A DNA stretch of 64,000 nt from Irpex lacteus (taxonomy: Eukaryota > Basidiomycota > Agaricomycetes > Polyporales > Irpicaceae). Each line of letters begins with the position of its first letter. Positions within the stretch are counted from its first letter, which is position 1. The DNA lies in contig MQVO02000002.1 in NCBI GenBank assembly GCA_001986395.2, positions 806,001 to 870,000 on the forward strand, in the 5' to 3' direction. Of this stretch, positions 34,901-45,524 are shown piece by piece. Below the pieces are notes generated by a model, which was not told the DNA's origin, ran no database searches, and saw only the letters and a program-made list of their open reading frames with translations. The translations under genes were made by a program, and so were the position numbers.

Positions 34901-35436
34901 ATCAGACCAGGCATTGCACTCAAAAGCCTCTTTGGGTTCTGTTGTGACAGGACATCTTCACATTTTTATATCATACTGGAGCTGACATTGATGTGATCTC
35001 AACATGTAGATGAGATCACACACATATGATATAGTAGTGAGAGAATTGGCAACAGCTGTAGGAAGACAACAGAAGAGTTGAGATCATTGTTAGTTTATTT
35101 TTCATCAGACATGAGAGGCATCTTATATATCAGTGGCCATTATGCTTTTTCAAGAACTCATTGATGGTGAACACTAATTGACTTTTATCTCACCATGTTA
35201 AATGCAGAAAACGCTTTTGAATGCAGTTAGTAACCTTCTTGAGAGCAACATTTGGGAGTGCATTTTCATGGTGAGACACTAGCCTGTTTGTCACTGTCAG
35301 ACTCAACATTTGTCTTAATCAAAATAATTGTATGAAGACTGTAGTGAGAGATGAAACTATTGGATGACATAGATTTGAGAGAGAAGTATATATGTAGTGA
35401 TTGCGGTGGTGTTGATCAAAGACAGTGCAAACATAG
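34901..35436. other. Unassigned AT-rich spacer
   Basis: 536 bases between E3 and a family E start fragment. I see no coding region or clear repeat end. Confidence 0.3.
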
Positions 35437-35585
35437 ACTTGTGGTTAGCAAGGCTGGCAAGCGGCAGATCATCATTCCTATAGCTACTAAGATGTACCAG
35501 TATATACAATAAGTTATGATGATCATATGAGTTGTTATTTATCAAATAGACATTTAGTAACACTATTTTGAAATACACACATTTG
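35437..35585 (+). repeat. Family E start fragment
   Basis: 149 bp matching the left end of E1 (ACTTGTGGTTAGCAAGGC, then AGTTATGATGATCATAT). It is cut off by the insertion of A4. Confidence 0.78.
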
Positions 35586-37693
35586 ACTTGTGAGAGTGAG
35601 GCCATCAAGTGGCAGATAACGATTGCTGAGATTTTTACTAAGTTTCAAGAACAGAAAAACACCTTCTACATCAATATATATTACTCTAACAAATATAAAG
35701 TTACTTACAAAGCTAGTGTAGATTGAAGCAGGAATGAGTGTCAAGTATTACTTCAAAGAGAAATAGTTGGGCATAACAAAGGAACCATATAAAAGGTTTG
35801 ATAGTCACTTAAGCCATTTGTGCCACATTTGACTACTGATTTGATTAGCTTGAATTCAAAATTCTGCAGATTATATGTCAATATAGGGATTGCTATTTTG
35901 AACTATGATGTCATGCTTCAGAAAGTGTATATAATAAACAGCCTATACTTAATGAATGGTGAACTATGACCAAATTCTAAGTATAAATTTAGAATCCTAG
36001 GAGAAATTCGGTCCAGAAAACATATACTTGTGGTTTTCATGAAAAAATATTGATGTCATGTGATTTGACTCAAAATGTATAAAATGTCAAATCAAGCGCC
36101 CAAATAATCTACTGATCCTATTGCCTTTTTAGGCAACTCTTATATATCAGTACACTACGAGCTAATTTTTTGATGTGATTGAAACTCAACATTGATAACA
36201 ATTTTAAACATATATTAGATATGGTATAACAGCAGTTACATGCATTTTGCGCCCTACTTTCCATATTATTCTTATGTACATAAGCAATTTTATATACCCT
36301 AATAACACATTCAAACTTATGTTACATTTTATTTAATCATACTTCAGATCATGTCTAATGTGTTTCAATTTTCATGTTTCAACTTTTTGTATATTGACTT
36401 TTCTTACTCTCATTACAAACATAATTGATACTATTTACTTTGATAAAGCTTCAAAATTTACCTTAAAGCTCATTCAAATAAAGGTACTTTTTGTATCTTG
36501 AAGTTCTAGTTAACAAACTTTTGTTACAGTTATTATATACATAAGTAGTATTGTTACCTTTCTTACTAGAGTAAACAATAATACTTATCATCATAATATC
36601 TTCTATACATGACTACAGTCACCAGAAAGTGATACGACAACTGGCTTGACAAAGTCGATTTTTATTCTCCAACTATTGGCAGTTTTATTTGAATTGATGT
36701 CATTTTTGCTCCTTTTCCCATTTTAGGAAGTCCCTTTGATGGCATCAATCACATCACTATTGATGGCAATGCTAGTTTGACATAACACTGACGAAAATCC
36801 CATGAATTACACTCACAATATGCAGAACACAAAGTGCAGCCAATCTGCACTGGTTTTTGAGCTATGTAAGCATGCTTATGTGGACTTCCACTCAGGCACT
36901 GACTAGTCGGTGCCTGAGTGGAAGTCCAGGTAAGCAGTCTTACGTCATATCTATAAGCTCTTGGTGTTATTTCATGTCATTTCCCTCATGTCCCCATGAG
37001 TTTTCATCCAATCTGCACAAATTTTATATCAAACGAAAGCTACTGTTTGTGGGCATCTTTTTATGGCATCATCACTGCACATGTTCACAGCAAATAGAGC
37101 GTCAAACATATATCTCTACTAGAACAATAAAAATTATATTATCAGTAGCTTTCTACAGCAATAAAAAATAACTACAGAACAACTGATGAGCCAATATATT
37201 ATTTCTGCAACTTCAAATTATTATTGAGCATCATACAAATCAAATCGAGCAAGTTAAGAAAATGACTCAAAGAGAAGTCAAACTTGCAACCTTTCGAACT
37301 TGAGTCTTGCGTGTTCACTTTTATCCATCTCCACATGTCTGAAGTCGGAGCTTGTCTAGGTTTGAAAACTCAAGTTGTTATTTGATACTATCCAGCCCAT
37401 ATATACTTCAATTTTAGTCCAAACCTTATGATAGTCATGTCAAACAAAAGCTCTTGTTTTCAGCTATCTATCCATATATACATTATATATCTTTATCTGA
37501 AGTAGTCATACATGAGAGTCCAAATATATATCTCACCTACAAAGCGCCCACATACAAGTCTTTCTTACGCTGTAGCAAGAGCAGTAACAAGCAGAACTCC
37601 CACAGTTTGGCAACAAAATCCATCACTTACAAGCGCTGTAAATGCACCACCCCAGATTGAGACGATTCTTCTTCATTTCACTCAGGAATCGTA
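35586..37693 (+). mobile_element. Family A element, copy A4 (full length)
   Basis: 2,108 bp with start ACTTGTGAGAGTGAGG, inner ACGATTGCTGAG and end CTCAGGAATCGTA. A hairpin lies at 36,867-36,942 and a tRNA-like segment near 37,262-37,320. The last ~430 bp align by eye with the ends of A1 and A3 (shared AAGCGCCCRCATACAAG and ACAGTTTG). Confidence 0.78.
36867..36942. repeat. Hairpin of family A (copy A4)
   Basis: 24-bp arms (36,881-36,904 and 36,905-36,928) meet without a loop and differ only by one T/C, a possible G-U pair. Weaker outer arms TAAGCATGCTTA and TAAGCAGTCTTA flank them. Confidence 0.85.
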
Positions 37694-37827
37694 ATAGTCA
37701 TATCGAGTTGTATCTGTCATTCACATGCATTTTGAGATTGAGCCATCTAAGTGCACGGGAGTGGTCTGGAGTCCTGGTGCCACATACCACCCCCTGCCGG
37801 ATTTGTATCTTTTCACGCTTGGGTCTA
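37694..37827. other. Short spacer between A4 and E2
   Basis: 134 bases; nothing recognised. Confidence 0.3.
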
Positions 37828-38269
37828 TTCATGATTCCTGAGGTACAAAGAAGAATCGTTCCAGTGCGAGCTAGCGCTTTAGACAACTGCGAGATGTAAC
37901 GCGAGTGGTCCTTCAGCGTCTAATTCTGCCAATACAGTGGGTAACAAATTCATTAGCATTTGCTTGTAGTTGGGCGCTTTTTTGATGTCAAACAGTTTTC
38001 AATTTTTGCAGGAGCCATCACACATTAAACCCACACAAGATGTGTACCAGATTGTAGCCCTAGAGAAGATCTTTCCAACTGTCCAACTTTTGTCCCAAAA
38101 GGTGAAGATTTGAGGAAGTTATGAGCTGGATGGCTTTGGATGACAACCTGAGATTTCAAACTCCGCTTCAAAGTGTTATAGGCACTTTGTAAGCATCTCA
38201 AGCATGTGGTATTACATACTGTACATGTATTTGAAGTAAGCCCATACTACAAGACATAGTATCGGACAT

Positions 38270-38345
38270 GGTGTCATGTGTGGCATGATGCATGGCATGA
38301 TTCCCGGCATGATTCCTGGCATGATTCCTAACATGATTCCTTGAA
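38270..38345. repeat. 12-bp tandem repeats in E2
   Basis: Four to five units of GGCATGATTCCT type in a row. The ATTCCT core resembles the terminal ATTCCTGAG motif. E1 has a shorter, diverged version near 28,455-28,510. Confidence 0.7.
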
Positions 38346-38811
38346 AGACGAGGATGACATATGAATTCACAATTAGCACACTGGCTATATATTTAACGCT
38401 CCAAACATGTCAGCAGGTATGTAGGTGGCCAAGAATTGATGAGATCAATAGAACAGTTCTAGTTAAACTACAGTTTGATACAAGTTCAGGGAGAGAAACC
38501 AAAAATATGACCAAACCAGTTTAGAACAAGTAATAGGCCTTGATTACAATTATCAGAGCCATATATCCTGGCCTGATAGAGTATACCAATAAGCTGGAAA
38601 AAAAATTGTGATGATATGTTTGGTAGCAAACAAGATATGACTTTTTTCCCTCTTACTCCTGACCAAATATGTGTATAATTCGAGGTTGGTACCAATTTAT
38701 GGCTTTATATGTGTAGCTCATGAGCATCATAGTATATCATAGGGCATGACGTAATATATTCTGATTTTTCCAAATTTTATTGATCCACTTTCAGCCTTGA
38801 AAGAAAGACGC

Positions 38812-38860
38812 AAAAAGTGGCACCCACAGGATTGGAACCGGTGACCTTTGGATTTCCATA
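38812..38860 (-). repeat. tRNA-like B-box segment (E2)
   Basis: The minus strand reads GGTCACCGGTTCCAATCC then a GGTGCCAC-like acceptor and a T run, the counterpart of the E1 segment at 27,948. Confidence 0.55.
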
Positions 38861-38903
38861 CTTGAAATATAGTAAACATGCACAAACAGAGCCCGGTCAG
38901 TGC

Positions 38904-38965
38904 CATTACGAGTTCTGTCAAACAGGCGCCGTCCGGACGGTGCCTGTTCTATGGAACTCATAATG
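38904..38965. repeat. Hairpin of family E (copy E2)
   Basis: 31-bp arms, CATTACGAGTTCTGTC... against ...GGAACTCATAATG, meet at the palindrome GTCCGGAC. The core AGGCGCC/GGTGCCT resembles the family A hairpins. The matching E1 site (about 27,300) keeps only a damaged half. Confidence 0.85.
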
Positions 38966-39186
38966 AGCTGTACATCAGCACATTCATAACCTATGATACA
39001 AAAATATTTAAATACATGAAAATATATTTGAAAATGAATGTTGGGGGGCTTTCTAGCGTAAGAATGAGTGCTAGGAGGCTCATTAGAGTATGTAATGATG
39101 GCTAAGACTTACTCACTATACTTTGTGTAGGTTGTATGCCAGTAAGTAGAGGAATTTGATAACATAACTGGTAAGTACTTGATGGG

Positions 39187-39549
39187 TGTAACCCTGCGGT
39201 CACACAGACGTCCTTTTCCGTATTCATTTCTTATTCACCTTCCTTTTATGTACTTGAATTACGTAGCGCTCACTCTCATTCACGCTTTCGTATCCGCTCT
39301 CTGATTGGTCCCCCCCATTGCTATTCCCACATTCTCATTGGTCCCCCTCAGAGACTGTTCGTTCCTTATATACTTCGCCCCTCCCTTCGAGCATCCTTAG
39401 TCTCCTCCCCCCCGCTCGAAGGTATGCTTTACATTCCCCTGCGATACATGCCTGTACTTACCTGAGTCTCCTCCCCCCCGCTCGAAGAATAAAACGTGTA
39501 AAAATTCAGTTTTCGGTCTGAGTGTTGCCAGCCATACGGCAGGCTTCCA
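39187..39549 (+). repeat. 5' LTR of the chromovirus
   Basis: Contains a TATA box (CTTATATACTTCG, about 39,365-39,377), two copies of AGTCTCCTCCCCCCCGCTCG, and a polyadenylation-type AATAAA near 39,487. Confidence 0.95.
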
Positions 39550-40067
39550 CTTTTTTTTGAATTTCTTCGCGTTACGTTCTCGAGAGGCGTCGGGACTGGT
39601 GCGCATAACGCGAACCCCGCACCTCGTCCTCTTCCTCTCTCTCTGCCGTACCGTCTCCGTTGCCGTTTCTGTTGCCGTCTGTTCGCACGCGTCTCCAGCG
39701 TGATCCGTCTCTGGTCGTTCCTGAACATTTGGTTCCGCGAACCTATACCGTCTCCTCGCCCACTACGATCATCAAACTGGAACATACACGCCCACACACC
39801 CGTATATCCTCTCGCCTATACGTCCAACTATCGTCCAACCTCCCCTTCTCAGATCTCGACGACACCGAACTATTGTCGTTATATTCGTCGGTCGACTTCT
39901 CCCAGACGCCAACCGACCTCTCAGAGATCTCGGAGACAGACATCGAGGACTTAGAGAGCGCATATATTCAGGAGTACGTGTTCGTTCCTCCAGCGCAGAC
40001 ACCTATACCGTCATCCCCGAGTTCCTCTTCCTCTCTCGACGAACTCGAACTCTTCACCGCAACCGGA

Positions 40068-43000
40068 ATGGAACGAAGGACCGGCAAGCCGTTGGCTGAA
40101 GTTCTTGCCCCTAGTATCAAGTACCCTCCCATCATGACGCCTGGCGACGTGACCCCGGACGTACTTCTCACTTTCACGCAAAGGTGCAAGCACCACTTCA
40201 AGTCCAAGGCAATCGCAGAAGCCGACCAAGTCGCTACTATCGCTCCTAGCTTCCAGGACTCTGGCGTCGCCAACTGGTACCTCACCAACGAGGCCCGTCT
40301 AGTCAAACTGTCTTTTACCGACTTCATCAAAGAGTTCCGCAAACGCTTTTTCAAACGCAACTGGGCTGACAATCTTCGCACTGAGCTCGAGCTATACAAC
40401 ATGACGGATGACGACAGGTTCGACGTGTGGATCGAGAAGGTGGAACGCCTCAACGAGCTCTTGACCGACACCGAGTACCACCTCCCCGACACCGAACTTC
40501 GCAACCATATCAAGTTCCACACTTGCCTCAAGCTACGCCTCGCTGCTTCCTCTGTAGACGGCTCTGCTAAGCTCACTTACGAAGACTTGAAGGAATACCT
40601 CTCTCTCAGAGACGAGGAACGTCGTGAAGACTTAGCTCAGATCCGTGCCGCGGCTAGGCGTGCTCTTGGTCCTACTTCTGGGGGTTCTTCTCGCACGCAA
40701 ACCTCTCGCTCCTCTCGCGACGAAAACACTGCTCCTGCTACTGCTCGTCCTGCACTGCCAAAGCTCTCGAACGTCGAACGCCAACTTCTTGCCGACAACG
40801 ATGGCTGTTTTAAATGTCGCCGCCCCTTCGCAGACCACAACTCTAGGACTTGCCCAAACGGCTTCCCCGATGCGCGTAACTACAAGCCCCTGACGGCCAA
40901 CGACGTTCAAAACTCGCGTCCCGCTGCAGGGCCTTCTGCGTCAAACAAGTCTGGCAAGTCTCGGGTGGCAGCAATCGAAGTCGACGATGTCTACGACGAA
41001 GAAGACGACGCTATCCTGGTCGCGGCTGTACGCTCGCGCCCTCCCACTCGTGCGGGCAACGCTCGCGTATTACCATCCGCCGTACTCAGTCGCGCGGACG
41101 ACGAACTTAGCAGCAGTGACTCCGAGTGCGTCTCTTCCGCCTTCTCTCGTCCCCACTTCACCTTCCACGCCCGCATCCACGCTCACACTACCCTCTCCGA
41201 TGCTGTTCCAATGCTGATCGATACGGGCTCGCCCGTTGTTTTAGTTGATGACGCCCTCGTCGAACGTTTGCAATTACGTCGTCGTCAACTTCCTAAACAA
41301 CGATCCTTTAGAACAGCATGGGGTGGTGAAGAGCAGATAGCAACTGAGTGGGTGAAGTTGAGAGTATCCTCTGCAGACTTAGCATGGACTTCGCGCTCGG
41401 TGCGCGCAATTGTTGTAAACGGCTTATTTTCTCCTGTAATTCTCGGAATGCCTTTCTTCGCAAAGAACGACTGCAATATCGATCCTGTATCACATTCACT
41501 CATCGACCGCAGCACGGGGGCTGACCTTCTGCACCCTCCCACGCCCGCTGCTCGCGACACCCGCAGTCCCCGAGAACGTTTACAAGATTGTACCGAGCTG
41601 GAACGCCTAGAGCGTATGCTCACCGTCACTCGCCATCGCGACGTTATGCGAGAACTTCAACTACTCTTCCGGGATCCGTCCACTCAGGGTACCTCTAGCG
41701 CACGCAAGATTCTCACCGTACCGCCTGCCGTACCGTCTGACGGTACTGAAGTCTTGGCTGCCCTCAGAGATCGTATCGAGGACCTTGCGTTCCTTCAGAC
41801 CCTAAAAGTTGAAGACGCCGCCCTTCGATCACAATTCGCAGATTGCTTTGGCGACATTCCGCCCACTGCGGAACTGCCTACCGACGTCTGGCATCGCTTC
41901 CGTCTGCGCGACCCTGACATGGTCATTGCACGCCGTCAGTACGAGTGTCCCAAGAAATACCGTGAGGTGTGGAAGGAACTGTTGCAGGAACATCTGGAGG
42001 CGGGCCGCCTCGTACCCTCGTCGAGCCCATACGCTTCGCCCTCCTTCCTGATTCCCAAGTCTGACCCGACCGCGAAACCACGTTGGGTCAATGACTACAG
42101 GGCTCTCAATGCGAACACCATTCCGGACGTTCACCCTTTGCCGAGCATCTCGGAAATCCTGTCTGATTGTGGTAAAGGCACGTTCTGGGCGAAACTCGAC
42201 ATGACGAACTCCTTCTTCCAGACACGAGTACACCCAGATGACCAACAATACACCGCAGTCACTACCCCTTTCGGGCTCTATGAATGGACCGTTATGCCAC
42301 AGGGTTGTCGCAATGCTCCAGCGACGCATCAGCGACGTATGTACAACGCCCTGCGCCCTTACATTGGTAGCATCTGCCATGTGTACCTGGACGATATCAT
42401 TATCTGGTCGAATTCCATCGAGGAACACAGAAAGAACGTCTCCCTCGTTCTCGAGGCCTTACGTGCACACCATCTCTTCTGCTCGCCAAAGAAGACTGAT
42501 CTGTTTTGCATCGAGCTCGATTTTCTCGGCCACCACATCTCGCGTCGCGGGATTGAAGCCGATGGCCACAAAATTGATTCAGTCTTGTCCTGGCCGACGC
42601 CTCGCTGTGCAACACATGTCCGCTCTTTCCTCGGTCTGGTTCGTTACATCGCAGCCTTCTTGCCCGCCCTCGCGCAGCATACTCGCGTACTCAACCAACT
42701 GACTGGCAAAGACGCCGAAAAGGATTTCTGTTGGGGTGTCGAGCATACGCTCGCCTTCGAGGCCATTAAGAAACTCGTCACCTCGCGCCAGTGCCTTACG
42801 ACGATCGACCACTCCAAACTGGACAGTCATAAGATTTTCGTCTCATGCGACGCCAGCGACTACTGTACAGGTGCCGTTCTCTCCTTTGGCGAGACACTCG
42901 AATCTGCTCGTCCCGTTGCCTTTGAGTCACAACCCTTACGCGCGGCCGAACTAAACTACCCGGTTCATGAGAAGGAGCTGTTCGCCATTGTGCGTGCTCT

Positions 43001-44891
43001 GAAGAAATGGCGCGTTGACCTGATCGGCGTACCGTTTCATGTCTTCACGGATCACCGGACTTTAGAGAACTTCGATAAGCAGAAGAACCTCAGTCGTCGA
43101 CAAGCGCGTTGGCAGGAACAACTTGCACAGTACGATTTCGACATTACCTACATCGAAGGCGAGCGAAACTGTCCCGCAGACACTATGTCTCGCCGTCCGG
43201 ATGTCCTCTCCGAAGACGTGATCGGGGCCCTCTGGATCGCGACCAAGTCTCTGTCCGCAAAGCGTGGTGCGCCCCTACCTGGTTCGGTGTCCACGGTGAA
43301 CGCTATCAACCGACTCACCGTCTCCGCTGATCCCGACTGGCTGTCGTCCATCCGTGCCGGCTACGCAGAAGATACCTGGACGGTGAAACTCCTCGATTCA
43401 CTGTGTTTCACCCTACCCGAGGCTCGTCGTGCGCTCGTCGGGGACCGCTCCCCACTGGATGCGCTGTCCGACGGACTACTCGACGATCACACGCGCATGG
43501 GTATCACCGTTCGCAACCGCCTCCTGTACGTTGGAGAACGCCTGGTCATCCCTCGCGTCAACGCCCTTCGAGAAGACCTGTTCACGCTTGCACACGACTC
43601 CCTCGGTCATTTTGGCATGGACAAGTCGTATGCCGCGCTACGCACAGCGTATTACTGGCCACACATGCGGAAGGACATGGAAGCGCTGTACCTCCCTAGC
43701 TGTGAGATGTGTCAGCGTAACAAGACACCAACTCACAAACCCCGAGGCCCTCTACATCCTCTCCCGGTACCCGACGATCGCTGCCAGTCTGTGGCTATCG
43801 ACTTCATTGGCCCTCTGCCCGAAGACGATGGTTTCAATTGCATTGTCACCATGACGTGCCGCCTAGGCTCTGACTTTCGCGCTATCCCTACCAAGAAGGA
43901 CATCACGGCCGAAGACTTCGCCGCGTTGTTCTTCAAGGAATGGTATTGCAACAACGGCCTACCACTCGACATTGTCAGCGACAGAGACAAGCTCTTCGTC
44001 TCCAAGTTCTGGAAGGCGCTCACCAAGCTCACCGGAGTCAAGCTGAAGATGTCCTCATCTTACCACCCCGAGACGGACGGATCGTCGGAGCGTTCCAACC
44101 GCACGCTGATCCAAGCGCTACGGTACCACGTTCAACGTAACCAGAAAGGTTGGGCTCGCGCACTACCGCACGTTCGCTTCAACTTCATGAACACTGTCAA
44201 CGCCTCCACTGGTTTCTCGCCTTTCCAACTTCGTCATGGCCGTTCCCCTCTCCTCGTCCCACCAGTCATTGCGCGCAATCTCACTGCCCCCGAAGACGTC
44301 GACGCCGCCGCGCTCATTCAACGCATCGAGGCCGACGTCATGGAGGCGCAAGACAACCTCTTGCTCGCAAAGAGCTCACAGGTCACTGCCGCAGACCGAG
44401 ACAGGTCACCGGAGAAAGAATACGCCGTCGGCGATAAGGTTATGCTCTCAACCTTCCATCGTCGCCGCGAGTACATGCAGAAGGGCGACAAACGAGTCGC
44501 AAAATTTATGGTACGCTACGACGGACCCTACGAAGTCGTTCAAGCTTGGCCAGACACCTCTGTCTACACTCTCGAACTACCCGATCACCTCAAAATCTTC
44601 CCGACATTCCACGCTTCCCTCCTGAAACCTTTCATTCCCAACAACGACATCGCTTTCCCTGCTCGCGCGCATAACGAGCCTCCCCCTGTTATTACCCCCG
44701 ACGGCGTCGAATACCACATCGAAAAGATCCTCGAACGTCGTGCCTGCGGCCGCGGCTTCCGTTACCTCGTGCAATGGCAGGGCTATGGCCCGGGCTACAA
44801 CTCATGGCTACCCGGTCGGGAAGTCAAGGATCTCATTCAACTCACCGACTTCCTACGTGAACAAGGAATCGATGATCCAGAGGCTGAGTAA
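40068..44891 (+). CDS. Chromovirus Gag-Pol polyprotein
   Basis: I start at the ATG at 40,068 (1,607 aa). The frame is open back to 39,660 but has no earlier ATG. Domains: Ty3-type gag (~1-240); zinc knuckle CFKCRRPFADHNSRTC (~247); aspartic protease IDTGSP (~385); RT with LDMTNSFFQTRVHPDD and catalytic YLDDI (~773); RNase H (CDASD ~927, FTDHRTLENF); integrase with an H2C2 zinc finger (HDSLGHFG...CEMC ~1176-1212) and catalytic Asp/Asp/Glu near 1245, 1305 and 1341; C-terminal chromodomain (~1546-1601, YLVQWQGYGPGYNSW). The chromodomain marks it as a chromovirus and, in this family, guides integration to certain chromatin. All catalytic residues are present and no stop is seen, so it may be active. 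Confidence 0.95.
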   Translation: MERRTGKPLAEVLAPSIKYPPIMTPGDVTPDVLLTFTQRCKHHFKSKAIAEADQVATIAPSFQDSGVANWYLTNEARLVKLSFTDFIKEFRKRFFKRNWADNLRTELELYNMTDDDRFDVWIEKVERLNELLTDTEYHLPDTELRNHIKFHTCLKLRLAASSVDGSAKLTYEDLKEYLSLRDEERREDLAQIRAAARRALGPTSGGSSRTQTSRSSRDENTAPATARPALPKLSNVERQLLADNDGCFKCRRPFADHNSRTCPNGFPDARNYKPLTANDVQNSRPAAGPSASNKSGKSRVAAIEVDDVYDEEDDAILVAAVRSRPPTRAGNARVLPSAVLSRADDELSSSDSECVSSAFSRPHFTFHARIHAHTTLSDAVPMLIDTGSPVVLVDDALVERLQLRRRQLPKQRSFRTAWGGEEQIATEWVKLRVSSADLAWTSRSVRAIVVNGLFSPVILGMPFFAKNDCNIDPVSHSLIDRSTGADLLHPPTPAARDTRSPRERLQDCTELERLERMLTVTRHRDVMRELQLLFRDPSTQGTSSARKILTVPPAVPSDGTEVLAALRDRIEDLAFLQTLKVEDAALRSQFADCFGDIPPTAELPTDVWHRFRLRDPDMVIARRQYECPKKYREVWKELLQEHLEAGRLVPSSSPYASPSFLIPKSDPTAKPRWVNDYRALNANTIPDVHPLPSISEILSDCGKGTFWAKLDMTNSFFQTRVHPDDQQYTAVTTPFGLYEWTVMPQGCRNAPATHQRRMYNALRPYIGSICHVYLDDIIIWSNSIEEHRKNVSLVLEALRAHHLFCSPKKTDLFCIELDFLGHHISRRGIEADGHKIDSVLSWPTPRCATHVRSFLGLVRYIAAFLPALAQHTRVLNQLTGKDAEKDFCWGVEHTLAFEAIKKLVTSRQCLTTIDHSKLDSHKIFVSCDASDYCTGAVLSFGETLESARPVAFESQPLRAAELNYPVHEKELFAIVRALKKWRVDLIGVPFHVFTDHRTLENFDKQKNLSRRQARWQEQLAQYDFDITYIEGERNCPADTMSRRPDVLSEDVIGALWIATKSLSAKRGAPLPGSVSTVNAINRLTVSADPDWLSSIRAGYAEDTWTVKLLDSLCFTLPEARRALVGDRSPLDALSDGLLDDHTRMGITVRNRLLYVGERLVIPRVNALREDLFTLAHDSLGHFGMDKSYAALRTAYYWPHMRKDMEALYLPSCEMCQRNKTPTHKPRGPLHPLPVPDDRCQSVAIDFIGPLPEDDGFNCIVTMTCRLGSDFRAIPTKKDITAEDFAALFFKEWYCNNGLPLDIVSDRDKLFVSKFWKALTKLTGVKLKMSSSYHPETDGSSERSNRTLIQALRYHVQRNQKGWARALPHVRFNFMNTVNASTGFSPFQLRHGRSPLLVPPVIARNLTAPEDVDAAALIQRIEADVMEAQDNLLLAKSSQVTAADRDRSPEKEYAVGDKVMLSTFHRRREYMQKGDKRVAKFMVRYDGPYEVVQAWPDTSVYTLELPDHLKIFPTFHASLLKPFIPNNDIAFPARAHNEPPPVITPDGVEYHIEKILERRACGRGFRYLVQWQGYGPGYNSWLPGREVKDLIQLTDFLREQGIDDPEAE

Positions 44892-44911
44892 TTTCTTAAA
44901 GGTTGGGAGAG

Positions 44912-45274
44912 TGTAACCCTGCGGTCACACAGACGTCCTTTTCCGTATTCATTTCTTATTCACCTTCCTTTTATGTACTTGAATTACGTAGCGCTCACTC
45001 TCATTCACGCTTTCGTATCCGCTCTCTGATTGGTCCCCCCCATTGCTATTCCCACATTCTCATTGGTCCCCCTCAGAGACTGTTCGTTCCTTATATACTT
45101 CGCCCCTCCCTTCGAGCATCCTTAGTCTCCTCCCCCCCGCTCGAAGGTATGCTTTACATTCCCCTGCGATACATGCCTGTACTTACCTGAGTCTCCTCCC
45201 CCCCGCTCGAAGAATAAAACGTGTAAAAATTCAGTTTTCGGTCTGAATGTTGCCAGCCATACGGCAGGCTTCCA
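44912..45274 (+). repeat. 3' LTR of the chromovirus
   Basis: 363 bp, one base different from the 5' LTR. Confidence 0.95.
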
Positions 45275-45524
45275 ATGGGTAAGTAGATGTGTTTACTGTA
45301 AATATGAGATGAATAGGGGTAACAAAGCAGTAAGTAAGTTTGCTTACTTCAGTAACAACAGTAACAAACTTTATGCTTACTGATAGTTGAAAATTGAAAA
45401 ATTGCATCAGTTCAGAGAACATCAAGAGTAGGTGTTACTAAATTGCCTAAAGGAGTAACACAGCATGTTGTTTGTGTTTGTGGGCACTTATCTTGACAAT
45501 TGGTTCGTTTTTGATGCAGATCAC

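Larger units (their letters stand above)
39187..45274 (+). mobile_element. Full-length Ty3/Gypsy chromovirus
   Basis: 6,088 bp with 363-bp LTRs (39,187-39,549 and 44,912-45,274; TGTAACCC to GGCTTCCA). The LTRs differ at one base that I can find (39,520-39,530 region, TGAGTG versus TGAATG). The target duplication is ATGGG (39,182-39,186 and 45,275-45,279). A purine tract (AAAGGTTGGGAGAG) precedes the 3' LTR. One intact polyprotein ORF makes it the youngest-looking insertion in the window, together with Copia-2. Confidence 0.96.

Noticed and set aside
38270..38345. CRISPR-like array
   Set aside because: Contiguous 12-bp tandem repeats without spacers, in a eukaryotic transposon.
39660..40067. 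Longer chromovirus protein starting at 39,660
   Set aside because: The first codon there is TTG; the first ATG in frame is 40,068.
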